Origin: Cololabis saira
Taxonomy: Eukaryota > Chordata > Actinopteri > Beloniformes > Belonidae
Assembly (NCBI RefSeq): GCF_033807715.1
Contig: NC_084607.1
Coordinates: 301,001-365,000, forward strand
Reading direction: 5' to 3'
Length of the DNA stretch: 64,000 bases
Shown: positions 21,962-32,849 of the stretch, one piece after another
Layout of the letters: the number at the start of each line of letters is the position of its first letter
Position numbering within the stretch: position 1 is the stretch's first letter
Notes under the pieces: model-generated
Told to the model about the DNA's origin: nothing
Database searches by the model: none
The model's input: the letters and a program-made list of their open reading frames with translations, nothing else
Position numbers and translations under genes: made by a program

Positions 21962-23445
21962 ATGCTTTTAAAAAATGGGCTGAGGCAGGAAAAAGCAGGC
22001 ATGGTCCTCTCTTTGAAAATAAAAAAGTACTAATGCTAGATTTAAATATGCACTTCGCTACATTAAAAGAAATGAAAATACTATGAAGTCAGATTCATTG
22101 GCACGGAAGCTGCAAAAAAATAATGTTAATGACTTCTGGAAAGAAATAAAAACTATTAACAACTGCAAAACATCTCTTCCATCTAATATAGATGGTGTGA
22201 GTGGTCTTGATGAAATTGCACAGCTATGGCGGAAACAATATTTTGAACTGTTAAACTGTGTAAAGAGTAATTTGTTTGTAGTCGATAATGTAGAGTTTAA
22301 TGATGATGCTATTGTCACTTCTGATGAGGTACATGAAGCAATACTGAAGTTAAGAGATAATAAGGCCTGTGGTCTCGATAATATTACAGCTGAACATATT
22401 AAGTTCGCGAGTAAGAAAATGTGCCCTCTGGTGGCTATGTGCTATACAGGTTTTTTTGTTCATGGAGTGTTACCTGATTCTATGATTTCTGTTGTGCTAG
22501 TGCCAGTTATTAAAGATAAAGTGGGGAAGCTGAACAGCTCAGATAATTACAGGCCAATAGCTCTGGCCAGTGTCATGTCCAAGGTGCTGGAGACAGTTCT
22601 ACTGAGTAGACTTGAGAGATACATCATGTCTACAGACAACCAGTTTGCTTTTAAACAAAAGCATGGCGCTGATCTATGTATTTTTGCACTAAAGGAAATC
22701 TTAGAGAAATATAATAGTCATAACTCTACCATGTTCTTGTGCTTCATTGATGCTTCTAAAGCATTTGACCGTGTTAATCATGTGAAATTATTTTTGAAAT
22801 TGTCTAAAAGTGGGGTCCCTGGTTTTTTAATTAGAATCCTGGTCTACTAGTACTCGCATCAGACAATGCGAGTGAGATGGGGGAATGTAACATCTGATCC
22901 CTTCCATGTGACCAATGGTGTCCGCCAGGGCGGAATCCAGTCTCCCTTTCTTTTTAATGTGTACATGAATGATTTGTCTCTGATGTTGAATACATGTGGT
23001 ACAGGTTGTAGAGTTGGTGACCTACTAATTAATCACTTTATGTATGCAGACGACCTGGTCATCTTCAGCTCTTACAGTGCTGGTCTCCAACAGCTATTGA
23101 GAACGTGCACACAGTATGGTGCTGACTTTGACATAAAGTACAATGCTGGTAAGAGTAAAGTTATGATTATTAGAAGCAGAGAAGACAGAGAGTCAACCTT
23201 CCTTGACTTCCATCTGACTGGTACTGCACTCAGTGTGTGCAGTGAGATCAAGTATTTGGGGCATATTATTGTTAATGACTTGTCTGATGATAAAGATATG
23301 TACAGGCAGGGTCGTAAGCTCTATGCACAAGCAAACATGCTGTGTCGTAAGTTTAGCATGTGCTCTGTATCTGTAAAAATTGCATTGTTTAAAGCATATT
23401 GCACACCTTTGTACACAGCCCACCTGTGGTGCCGCTACAAACAAG
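21962..23445 (+). pseudogene. Non-LTR retrotransposon reverse transcriptase, truncated at both ends
   Basis: A frame from 22083 to 23447 carries LARKLQKNNVNDFWKEIKTI, DNYRPIALASVMSKVLE, FLCFIDASKAFDRVNH (motif A), GVRQGGIQSPFLFNVYM (motif B) and MYADDLVIF (motif C). One in-frame TAG (22848-22850) breaks it; upstream, 21967-22080 matches in other frames. The related copy at 40210-42219 continues past HLW with over 60 more residues and a 3' tail, but here the frame stops at HLWCRYK and satellite DNA follows at once. A LINE truncated at its 3' end is unusual. The clade is unresolved (RQGG-type RT). Confidence 0.85.
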
Positions 23446-23695
23446 TGTAGTATAGTGTACTATAGTGTAGTATAGTGTAGTATAGTGTACTATAGTGTAG
23501 TATATTGTAGTATAGTGTACTATACTGTACTATAGTGTACTATAGTGTACTATAGTACACTATAGTACACTATACTACACTATACTACACTATACTATAC
23601 TATAGTGTAGTATAGTGTACTATAGTACACTATAGTACACTATACTACACTATACTACACTATAGTACACTATACTACACTATAGTACACTAGTC
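23446..23695. repeat. 10-bp palindromic satellite, right block
   Basis: Starts in the opposite orientation to the left block (TGTAGTATAGTGTACTATAG) and flips to CACTATAGTACACTATAC at about 23550, so it is a large imperfect palindrome. Confidence 0.95.
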
Positions 23696-24180
23696 AAGTC
23701 AACATTATAATCTAAAATCTAAAATCTAAAATAAGATTTAAGTTTATTTTTAAATACTTGTTTACTTTCTATAAGACAGAGATAGTGAGGCAGATTATTC
23801 CATAGGGTTATTGCTCTATAGGTAAAAGATCGTGATAAGGCATTTGTTCTTGGGTGAGGCAGCTCCAGCTGACCTTTAGAATATAAAACAGGTAAAATAC
23901 AAGAAAATATTGATGGTGGCCAAACTAATTGTAAACACAGGTGTCACTCATGAAGCTGGTTTCTGTTGCATAATATGACGCTCTGAAGCCTAAATCTCCG
24001 TTTTCCTCTGTTTAGACGCAAACGTGAAAACTGAGTTTTTGAAAATCTCCACCTTGGCCGGAGTTTTCAGAAATTATCGTTTTTGGTGACGAACGGCCAA
24101 AACGCATGAAAACGCCTCAGTTTTTGCTCCGTGTAAACGGGGCCTCAATGTCAGCCTTCAGTTTTTTCAACAAAGTTCAA
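23696..24180. other. Non-coding, possible LINE tail
   Basis: AGATTATTCCATAGGGTTATTGC and similar phrases at 23760-23870 resemble antisense LINE C-terminal code (the L-W-N-x-L segment), but the frame is too short to be certain. Confidence 0.3.
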
Positions 24181-24182
24181 CT

Positions 24183-25237
24183 TGAAAAGCTATCACTCTT
24201 TAGCCTAACCATCCATCAAGTCCCAGATAGTGAAGCTATCACTCTTTAGTCTAACGGTCCATCAAGTCCCAGATAGTGAAGCTATCACTCTTTAGTCTAA
24301 CGGTCCATCAAGTCCCAGATAGTGAAGCTATCACTCTATCACTCTTTAGTCTAACGCTCCATCAAGTCCCAGATAGTGAAGCTATCACTCTATCACTCTT
24401 TAGTCTAACGGTTTATCAAGTCCCAGGTAGTGAAGCTCTCACTCTTTAGTCTAACGCTCCATCAAGTCCCAGATAGTGAAGCTATCACTCTTTAGTCTAA
24501 CGGTCCATCAAGTCCCAGATAGTGAAGCTATCACTCTTTATTCTAACGGTCCATCAAGTCCCAGATAGTGTAGCTCTCACTCTTTAGTCTAACGGTCCAT
24601 CAAGTCCATAGTGAAGCTATCACTCTTTAGTCTAACGGTCCATCAAGTCCCAGATAGTGAAGCTATCACTCTTTAGTCTAACGGTCCATCAAGTCCCAGA
24701 TAGTGTAGCTATCACTCTTTAGTCTAACGGTCCATCAAGTCCCAGATAGTGTAGCTATCACTCTTTAGTCTAACGGTCCATCAAGTCCATAGTGAAGCTA
24801 TCACTCTTTAGTCTAACGGTCCATCAAGTCCCAGATAGTGAAGCTCTCACTCTTTATTCTAACGGTCCATCAAGTCCCAGATAGTGAAGCTATCACTCTT
24901 TAGTCTAACGGTCCATCAAGTCCCAGATAATGAAGCTATCACTCTTTAGTCTAACGGTCCATCAAGTCCCAGATAGTGAAGCTATCACTCTTTAGTCTAA
25001 CGGTCCATCAAGTCCCAGATAGTGAAGCTCTCACTCTTTAGTCTAACGGTCCATCAAGTCCCAGATAGTGAAGCTCTCACTCTTTAGTCTAACGGTCCAT
25101 CAAGTCCCAGATAGTGAAGCTATCACTCTTTATTCTAACGGTCCATCAAGTCCCAGATAGTGAAGCTATCACTCTTTAGTCTAACGGTCCATCAAGTCCC
25201 AGATAGTGAAGCTATCACTCTTTAGTCTAACGGTCCG
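24183..25237. repeat. 46-bp minisatellite, about 22 copies
   Basis: Units contain GAAGCTATCACTCTTTAGTC, TAACGGTCCATCAAGTCC and CAGATAGT. Some units have an extra TATCACTC and some lack CAGATAG. No frame is conserved. Confidence 0.97.
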
Positions 25238-25534
25238 CCCAGGAAGTCCTTCGTAAGACGACCTGCCAGGGGCATACATTAACTCTTGCCAGTAGTTTTT
25301 GTGGCTCGCCACCTAGTTTGAAATGTCTCTACTTAATGTTGAATTTAGCTAATTTAGTCCCCCAGAATTGAGTTATAATCATTTTTCAATTTACGAATTG
25401 TATTATAATCTGATTGCAGCAATGAACTCCAATAAATCTGTTCTGCAGCTGATAATTCCTTCCCAATGTCTTCTAGTCTATAGCTTGATTCAGTGTTGCT
25501 CCAGATGATGTTGAACATGAACATAAAACCCTGA
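25238..25534. other. Non-coding, nothing recognised
   Basis: No gene or repeat family recognised. Confidence 0.3.
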
Positions 25535-25990
25535 GCAATTATTACAGAAACAATGGAGGTAAAAACTCCCCTAGTGGGAGAAAAGCCTTAAGCCAAACAG
25601 TGGCAAGAAAAACTCCCCTTTAGGAGGAAGAAACCTGGACCAGGATCTGGACCTGGACCTGGACCAGGACCAGGACCAGGACCTGGACCTGGACCTGGAC
25701 CAGGACCTGGTCCTGGATCATAAGGGGGGACCCTCCTGCCGAAGGCCAGACTGGGGAGTCGGGGACGTCAACAGCACACAACAGGCAGGTGGAAGCAGCA
25801 ACGGGATGACCAGAGGGGGGTGGGGACGGCAGGCAGGTGGAAGCACCAGCTCCCGAAGCTCCGGCCCAATCATAAAAGGCCCAGGTTGGGGTGCAGGGTC
25901 GGGGAAAGGTTGAGAAGGGGCAGGGCCAGGGAGAGGAGTCTTGACGGACAAACCTCTCCCCTGCAAGACTTGGAGCTTAACGATCATATA
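25535..25990. repeat. Second copy of the AACTCCCCT interspersed repeat plus CCTGGA array
   Basis: 25535-25765 matches 1630-1780, but an inserted (GGACCTGGACCA)n-like array lies at 25636-25715 between the second AACTCCCCT block and AAGGGGGGACCCTCCTGCCGA. The GC-rich part to 25990 is of unknown origin. Confidence 0.65.
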
Positions 25991-26034
25991 TTTAGTAGTC
26001 CGCATCTAATTTTTCGGTCTCTTATTTTTATTTA

Positions 26035-26530
26035 TTTTATTTTATTTTATTTAACCTTTATTTCACCAGGAAACAAAAACTCTTTTACTCTTTACTCTTT
26101 TCACTTTTACAAGAGGGTCCTGGCCAAGACAGGCAGCAACACAGTAACATGACATATGACACGACACATAACAAAACAAAACACTGTTGACATTACTCAT
26201 AGCATTTGCAGGCAGAATTGGACATCTCCAGATCTGTCAGGAGCGATTTAAAAGCATTAAGTGAGACCAGTTCTCTGAGATTCAAGGTGTTTTGCAGCTG
26301 GTTCCATGAGGAAGGCGCAGCAAACCTGAAGGCCTTCTTTCCCAGCTCGGTATGCACTCTAGGGACAGATAGTAGCAGACGCTCCTGAGAGCCTCCTGAT
26401 TCTTTACGGTCAATGTAGGACTGTAAATATATTGGAATCAGACCAAGTATAGCCTTATAGACGAAAATGTACCAGTGGTTGAGCCTGCGAGTGGACAAGG
26501 CCGACCAACTTGGTATTGGTACCAAATGTG
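26035..26530 (-). pseudogene. LINE (Rex1/CR1/L2 group) C-terminal end
   Basis: The minus frame 26525-26193 reads HWYIFVYKAILGLIPIYLQS, then LLSVPRVHTELGKKAFRFAA and PSSWNQLQNTLNLRELVSLN-AFKSLLTDL, the order found at the C-terminus of Jockey-superfamily LINEs in fish (Y-K-A-x-x-G-L-x-P-x-Y-L, then F-x-x-x-A-P-x-x-W-N-x-L). The 3' end faces left, with CTTTATTTCACCAGGAAAC and a (TTTTA)n tail at 26030-26055. The endonuclease and RT are absent (5' truncation). Confidence 0.75.
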
Positions 26531-26955
26531 CATTGGTTTTAATTTTGGGTTTAATTGGGTTTAATTTTTACAAGGTTATTTTAACGCCTCTATAACGCCG
26601 CACCTGGTGAACTTGTGGAGGGCGGGGAACTGCAACCACTTCTGTTTTGCTAGGCACCTGGTTAGAGTTGACAATGACATAATGCAATCCTAGAGTTTTA
26701 CTGGCAGGCGTTGGTGCTCGGGAAGCAGCAGAGAAGTGTGTTAAACTGCAGCTCTGCATCCTGGCCGGGACCCTGCATTGTCAGGGGAATACAGACTGCA
26801 ACAGGAAATACAGAACACTTCTGCATAAATCCAGCAGCATTCTGACGTCTAACGTTACAAACTCTCACTCTAACAGCTGCTACATGTATCTGTGTTGTCA
26901 CCCTAGAAGAGTTGGTACAGTGATAGAGGAAGGTCTTTCCACTTTAATGCAGCCT
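26531..26955. other. Non-coding, nothing recognised
   Basis: Unique-looking DNA with no convincing frame. Confidence 0.3.
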
Positions 26956-26957
26956 CT

Positions 26958-27480
26958 GGTTTATGATGTTATTTATTTATTCTTTATTTCATTAATTGAT
27001 GAAATAAAACAACAAACTATTTAATATAAACACTACGTTCCTAAATTCTGAATGAAAGGAAGAAGAAGAATCTTATTTAATCTGGCCCTTTTTCCCAAGA
27101 AATCAATTTACAAAGAACATAAATTAAAAAAACAACAACAAAGTAAACAAAAAACTAAAATAAAATATCTGCCGGCCGACACAGAGTCACATTCGTTTTT
27201 AGTTCCCAAGTTACAATTGATTTAATACCATTCAACAACAACAAACAATGTTTTCCCTTTCATAGCGATGGGGACGTCAATCAAACGTAAATATTTCATT
27301 ATATTTCCTTAACATACTGGCTTTAATTGTTCTTTTGAAAGTAATGTTTGATTTGGATTCTTTGGTTTTTTTGTTCAGATTGTTCCATAAACTGATGATT
27401 ATGATGATCCTTTAAATCTTAAAACCAGATTAAACCAGATCTTTTTAGAAATGTTTACATCCTTCATCCAGACTGACAAA
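26958..27480 (-). mobile_element. LINE 3' untranslated end, antisense
   Basis: TTATTTATTCTTTATTTCAT near the left edge, then TTTTCCCAAGAAATCA and GTAATGTTTGATTTGGATTC, GATTGTTCCATAAACTGATG. The same phrases in the same order lie at 35465-35930, so both are 3' ends of one family. Confidence 0.55.
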
Positions 27481-28180
27481 CACAAGAATTATTATAGTTC
27501 ATTAAAACTAGGACTAAAACTGAAACCAACAAGCAAATGGTAAAGAAAACAGGACAACGTAAAACCTGAAACAATAATTACTGCTCTTTATCCTTTAAGG
27601 AGGAACTATTAACTCTGTCAGTTACAGTAGCATCATTAACAATACAGGATTTAAATTCATTATGATTATCAGTAGCTTTGATCACTCTCCCAAATTCATT
27701 AGGGTTGTTTACATTTTTCATTATTGCACAAAGATAAAGAACTGGACTTTGCTTTTTTAATGACAAAGATAATATGATTTCTGAGTTGCCCTGATATAAG
27801 TTTATCAGTTTATCAGCCTTAAACCAGGTACGATTTCTGTCCTGCAGTAGATCAGCTACATGGGTTTATGTATGTCTCCCCTTAACCTTCTATCTTCTGA
27901 AGGGAGCATGCATAACGTAGTATTAGTTGGGAAGAGAAGGATTACCATAGAGTCCCCACATAAATCATTTAAATACGGTCCCAGTTCAAACTATATCAAT
28001 CATGGAAAATCCCCCGTTCAACAAAAGGCCTTTATACTAAAGCTGCGTCTGAAATTCCCTCCTTCCTTCTAATGAGCAGCAAAAACAGTATGGGAGGTTT
28101 TTTAGTGACGCCCAAACATTAGTACGTACACAATATTATGTACTATTCATACTCATTCTGGAGAAATGTATGAATTAATG
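27481..28180. other. Non-coding, nothing recognised
   Basis: AT-rich, short frames only, and no recognised repeat. Confidence 0.35.
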
Positions 28181-28365
28181 AATGAATGCACGACCCAGCA
28201 TAAGCTTTTCACAATGCATGTGCTTGTACATTCTGTGTGACAAATAAACACCTTGAACCTTGAACCTTGAATGAATGAATGAATGAATGAATGAATGGAT
28301 GAATGAATGGATGAATGAATGGATGAATTAATTAATTAATTAATTAATTAATTAATTAATTTTAT
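28181..28365. repeat. (GAAT)n and (TTAA)n microsatellites after a retroposon tail
   Basis: GTGTGACAAATAAACACC followed by CTTGAAC repeats, then about 15 GAAT-type units and ten TTAA units. Confidence 0.85.
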
Positions 28366-29030
28366 TTCGAACAAGTATATAAAAAAATAAATAAATATGC
28401 ACATAGGTTTGAAAAAGGAGTAGGAAGAAGTATAGACTTTTTCCTAGTTCTTTATAACTCTATGAATTTACATTATTACTATTATTATATCTACACAATA
28501 TCCATGTAAATATAGTCTATATAAATACTACGTAAACATGCCTATTACTACATAATTATCCATATAAGTTTATAGAAAATATAAATATTACATAAATATT
28601 ATATCAATTTATAGAAAATACAAATATTATATAAATCTATATAAATATACACTATATAAACTATATAAGTATCCCTATAAATATTGTGTAATATATATAA
28701 ACATATATTACACAATTATAACTATCCATCTCAACAGATAATATATACTACATAAATATCCACATAAATATCTAAACTTATCTTAAGCAAGTATAAAATA
28801 CAATTTTTCCCTGTTTTATTTGTTTATCACACTCCTTGTTAACCCATTTCCTGTTCCATTTATCTGTTTATAAATCATTTTTTGTATCTTTTTAAACAGA
28901 TTTATGTTAGTACTTTGTTTTATTTCCTGCTCCAAACTGTTCCACAGTCTCCACAGTTCGATATTTGTATATTTATGTGAGAAGTGAGTGTTTGTAGGAT
29001 ATCCCCACTTATCTCTTGACAAACAAGCAG
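28366..29030 (-). pseudogene. LINE 3' end, antisense, with C-terminal code
   Basis: The left edge has TTTTATTTCGAACAAGTATA and GAAAAAGGAGTAGGAAGAAG, the reverse of the purine-rich 3' UTR of CR1-like elements. The minus frame 29022-28816 contains RDKWGYPTNTHFSHKYTN, LWRLWNSLEQEIKQSTNINL and FKKIQK, typical of the last part of ORF2 (W-N-x-L followed by a basic helix). Confidence 0.6.
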
Positions 29031-29166
29031 AGCGTGAATAGTCGTTGATTTGAATGTTGTTTGTCGCCCTCTGGTGGTGAAAGGAGGAACAGCATGAAGC
29101 AGTAATGCAGACTGTGTGTGGCGCCGGTTATCAGAGAGACAAGAGGCTGAGTGACATGTTGGTGAT

Positions 29167-29167
<1 letters not shown>

Positions 29168-29206
<39 letters not shown>

Positions 29207-29215
29207 ATATACAGG

Positions 29216-29280
<65 letters not shown>

Positions 29281-29315
29281 TGTGTACACACACACACACA
29301 CACACACACATACTG

Positions 29316-29405
<90 letters not shown>
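29168..29405. repeat. (CA)n microsatellite with interruptions
   Basis: About 235 bp of CA repeat with inserts such as TACTGTGTA. The long open frames over it on both strands are artefacts of the repeat. Confidence 0.97.
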
Positions 29406-29406
<1 letters not shown>

Positions 29407-29527
29407 TTCCAGTTACACTGCTGAGGTGAAGGACCTGACAACAGCTGGAACAGTAAGATCCATTTTCTGAAATGTTTGTTCTCACATGTGTTTCCACATG
29501 GAGACACGGGAGTTTCCACAAGTTAAG

Positions 29528-30200
29528 AGTGTTACGGTTACATGTTTCATTTATTGTGTTACAGTTACATGTGTCATTTAGAGTGTTACAGTTACATGTG
29601 TCTTTTAGAGTGTTACAGTTACATGTGTCTTTTAGTGTGTAACGGTTACATGTGTCTTTTAGTGTGTTACAGTTACATGTGTCTTTTAGAGTGTTACAGT
29701 TACATGTGTCTTTTAGAGTGTAACGGTTACATGTGTCTTTTAGAGTGTTACGGTTACATGTGTCTTTTAGAGTGTAACGGTTACATGTGTCTAAGTGTGT
29801 TACAGTTACATTTGTCTTTTAGAGTGTTACAGTTACATGTGTCTTTTAGTGTGTTACAGTTACATTTGTCTTTTAGAGTGTTACAGTTACATTTGTCTTT
29901 TAGAGTGTTACAGTTACATTTGTCTTTTAGAGTGTAACGGTTACATGTGTCTTTTAGTGTGTTACAGTTACATTTGTCTTTTAGAGTGTTACAGTTACAT
30001 TTGTCCTTTAGAGTGTAACAGTTACATGTGTCTTTTAGAGTGTAACAGTTACATTTGTCTTTTAGTGTGTTACAGTTACATGTGTCTTTTAGAGTGTAAC
30101 AGTTACATGTGTCGTTTAGTGTGTTACAGTTACATGTGTCTTTTAGAGTGTAACAGTTACATGTGTCTTTTAGAGTGTTACAGTTACATGTGTCTCTTTG
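29528..30200. repeat. 27-bp minisatellite, about 25 copies
   Basis: Unit: GTGTTACAGTTACATGTG plus TCTTTTAGA, with TGT/TTT and GTT/GTAAC variants. Because 27 is a multiple of three, all frames stay open (for example LLECYSYMC), but there is no sign of protein selection. Confidence 0.95.
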
Positions 30201-30324
30201 TTCATGTTACTGTCTCATGTGAACCTCTGGATGAACGTTGGGGTTAAAAGGAGAGGTGGATTGTGAACCTCTGGATGAACGTTTAGTCGTCCGTCTGTCT
30301 GCCGATCTTAGTCTGATGTGCTGA

Positions 30325-30805
30325 TAGGGTTAGGGTTAGTTAGGGTTAGGGTTAGTTATGTTAGGGTTAGGGTTAGGGTTAGTTCTGTTAGGGTTAGGGT
30401 TAGTTCTGTTAGGGTTAGGGTTAGTTAGGGTTAGTTATGTTAGAGTTAGGGTTAGGTTTAGGGTTAGTTAGGGTTAAGGTTAGGGTTAGTTCCTGTGAGC
30501 TTGTTTTTAGGGTTAGGGTTAGGGTTAGTTAGGGTTAGTTCTGTTAGGGTTAAGGTTAGGGTTAGTTATGTTAGGGTTAAGGTTAGTTATGTTAGGGTTA
30601 GGGTTAGTTATGTTAGGGTTAGGGTTAGTTATGTTAGGGTTAGGGTTAGTTCCTATGGGTTAGGGTTAGTTATGTTAGGGTTAGGGTTAGTTATGTTAGG
30701 GTTAGGGTTAGTTATGTTAGGGTTAGGGTTAGTTATGTTAGGGTTAGGGCTAGTTCTGTTAGGGTTAGGGTTAGTTATGTTAGGGTTAGGGTTAGTTCCT
30801 GTGAG
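30325..30805. repeat. Interstitial telomere-like repeat (TTAGGG)n with TTAGTTATG spacers
   Basis: Blocks of GGGTTAGGGTTAG alternate with TTATGTTA or TTCTGTTA in a roughly 20-bp higher-order unit. Confidence 0.95.
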
Positions 30806-30826
30806 CTTGTTCTTTCTTGACCTCAG

Positions 30827-31067
30827 GATTACTTCTGGTAACTGTGAGGTCGTGACCTCTGAACCTGCTGGTAACTGTGAGGTCGTGACCTCTGAACCTG
30901 CTGGTAACTGTGAGGTCGTGACCTCTGAACCTGCTGGTAACTGTGAGGTTGTGACCTCGGAACCTGCTGGTAACTGTGAGGTCGTGACCTCTGAACCTTC
31001 ACCTGCTAGAGTATCTTCACTCAGTGAGAGCTTTCCACAACTACTGGGTCGGTCATCCTGCCTCTGA
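30827..31067 (+). CDS. Candidate terminal exon with an in-frame 33-bp repeat
   Basis: After a good acceptor (TTCTTTCTTGACCTCAG) the frame reads ITSGNCEVVTSEP, then four more copies of the 11-residue unit AGNCEVVTSEP, and a unique tail SPARVSSLSESFPQLLG to a TGA at 31065-31067. Four of the five units are nearly identical in DNA, so the array is recent. No family is recognised, and the coding status is inferred only from the splice site, the kept frame and the unique tail. It could equally be non-coding DNA with a minisatellite whose unit length is a multiple of three. Confidence 0.3.
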
Positions 31068-31185
31068 CACCAACACTGACTACGTTTCCCAGAATCAATA
31101 AACCTTTTCTAACCGGAATATTAGTAATAACCCGGTTACATGGCCATGTAAACACCACTGCTGAAAAGGTCGTTGGTATCTAAGC

Positions 31186-31356
31186 AGCTATGAAGGAGCT
31201 GCTGGTGGATCTGGTGGTTCCTTATCTCCTCTAGATCTTTTTAATTCTCTCCTGGTAGATCTGGTGGTTCCTTATCTCCTCTAGATCTTTTTAATTCTCT
31301 CCTAGATCTGGTGGTTCCTTATCTCCTCTAGATCTTTTTAATTCTCTCCTGGTAGT
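31186..31356. repeat. About 60-bp repeat, three copies
   Basis: GATCTGGTGGTTCCTTATCT, then CCTCTAGATC and TTTTTAATTCTCTCCT, repeated three times with small length changes. Confidence 0.9.
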
Positions 31357-31438
31357 CGTGGGGGCAGCAGTCTTAACAGGGATGCCTAGACTTCCTTCAC
31401 CCAGACACTTCCTCCAGCGGATGATAAGCGGCGGCGGA

Positions 31439-31712
31439 AGATGGATGGATGGATGGATGGATGGATGGATGGATGGATGGATGGATGGATGGATGGATGG
31501 ATGGATGGATGGATGGATGATGGATGGATGGATGGATGGATGGATGGATGGATGGATGGATGATGGATGGATGATGGATGGATGGATGGATGGATGGATG
31601 GATGGATGGATGGATGGATGGATGGATGATGGATGGATGGATGGATGGATGGATGGATGGATGGATGGATGGATGGATGGATGGATGGATGGATGGATGG
31701 ATGGATGGATGT
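31439..31712. repeat. (GGAT)n microsatellite
   Basis: About 270 bp of GGAT repeat with a few GAT slips. It explains the long open frames seen on both strands. Confidence 0.98.
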
Positions 31713-32137
31713 TGTTAACTGAGCAAACTAAAACAAACCTGATTATTTTACACATTCAGCTCGTTAACTCATGACAGACTTTATCCCAGAAACTCCTGCA
31801 GAGATTCTATCATTCATGTTTTCATTCTTAAAAAGACTGATGGTTCTACGTGAGTGTGGAGCTGTTTTTAGTGGACGCCTGATACCGGTGGGATCCGATA
31901 GACGGCAGACAGACGGCTGGACAGATGGACGGAGACGACTGTCTCTGGTTTCAGTCAATAAATCCATCAAACCGTCCATGAGATGACGGTGACGGACGTC
32001 ACAGACTGATTTATTCCCAGTTTATTCCCTCTCAGCGAGAGTTTGGTGACGAGGCTGGAACGCTCAGAGTTATAGATTGATTTCTTTGTGACTCCGTTAA
32101 ACCTTCAGCTGTGACCAGATTTTAATTTGTCTGACAG
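31713..32137. other. Non-coding, nothing recognised
   Basis: Unique-looking DNA between two candidate exons; open frames on both strands at 31764-31986 are unassigned. Confidence 0.3.
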
Positions 32138-32221
32138 GAAGAAGGAGACGAGGAGACGAGGAGAGGAAACAAGATTCCTGCAGTGATTCCTGAGGAGGAG
32201 GCGGCGGCTGATCAGAGGGAG
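32138..32221 (+). CDS. Candidate 84-nt internal exon (acidic peptide)
   Basis: The stretch is bounded by TTTTAATTTGTCTGACAG and GTGAGA and is exactly 28 codons in phase 0: EEGDEETRRGNKIPAVIPEE followed by EAAADQRE. Splice signals are good on both sides and codons look coding-like, but the peptide is low in complexity and no family is recognised. It may belong to the same unknown plus-strand gene as the candidate exons at 30827 and 38433, or be chance. Confidence 0.35.
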
Positions 32222-32245
32222 GTGAGAAATACGGCCCTGGGAATG

Positions 32246-32353
<108 letters not shown>

Positions 32354-32532
32354 ATGTGTGAGTGTGTGTGTTGGAATGAGCTGGGTCATCGTACTCACTG
32401 TAATTTTACACCAGAAGGTCAAACTGATGAAAGTTAACAGCTGTTGCTGCCATGGCAACGCCGGCCGGGGGAACACGAGTGTGTGAATGGTTCAGATTCA
32501 CCATTCAGACTTCTGCAGGTCATGTCAGGGTG

Positions 32533-32534
<2 letters not shown>

Positions 32535-32601
<67 letters not shown>
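32535..32601. repeat. (GT)n microsatellite
   Basis: About 65 bp of GT repeat followed by a G run. Confidence 0.97.
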
Positions 32602-32603
<2 letters not shown>

Positions 32604-32737
32604 GTGAGGGGGGGGGGTTGCGGGTACGACTCCCTTCAGCAGTCAGACTGAAACCTCAAAACAGAGACTGAAATCCTCCAGAAACAGTTTTGTTGTGTTT
32701 GGTTGTGAGTTTCAGGCAGGGGTGTGAATTGGGTATG

Positions 32738-32820
32738 AAGGTAAGATAAGATAAGATAAGATAAACCTTTAATAGTCCCACAGAGGGGAAATTTGCAAGG
32801 TACGGCAGTCCCTAAACCTC
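32738..32820. repeat. Retroposon tail with (AAGAT)n
   Basis: AAGATAAGATAAGATAAGATA followed by AACCTTTAATAGTCCCACAG and GGGGAAATTTGC, a tail shared by many fish retroposons (antisense). Confidence 0.6.
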
Positions 32821-32849
32821 GGCTTCAGGGGAAAATGTAAATGTTTGTT

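Noticed and set aside
24183..25237. CRISPR-like repeat array
   Set aside because: The repeats are contiguous without unique spacers and the DNA is eukaryotic; it is a minisatellite.
29105..29521. Long open frames of Thr-His or Cys-Val repeats
   Set aside because: They come from the (CA)n/(GT)n microsatellite and are open on both strands; the same applies at 6593-6934, 32105-32476 and 38056-38520.
29542..30247. Cys/Tyr/Leu-rich repeat protein
   Set aside because: The 27-bp minisatellite is a multiple of three, so frames stay open automatically; synonymous and non-synonymous changes look equally common.
31291..31774. Repeat proteins IHPS and GWMD
   Set aside because: Pure (GGAT)n microsatellite read on both strands.
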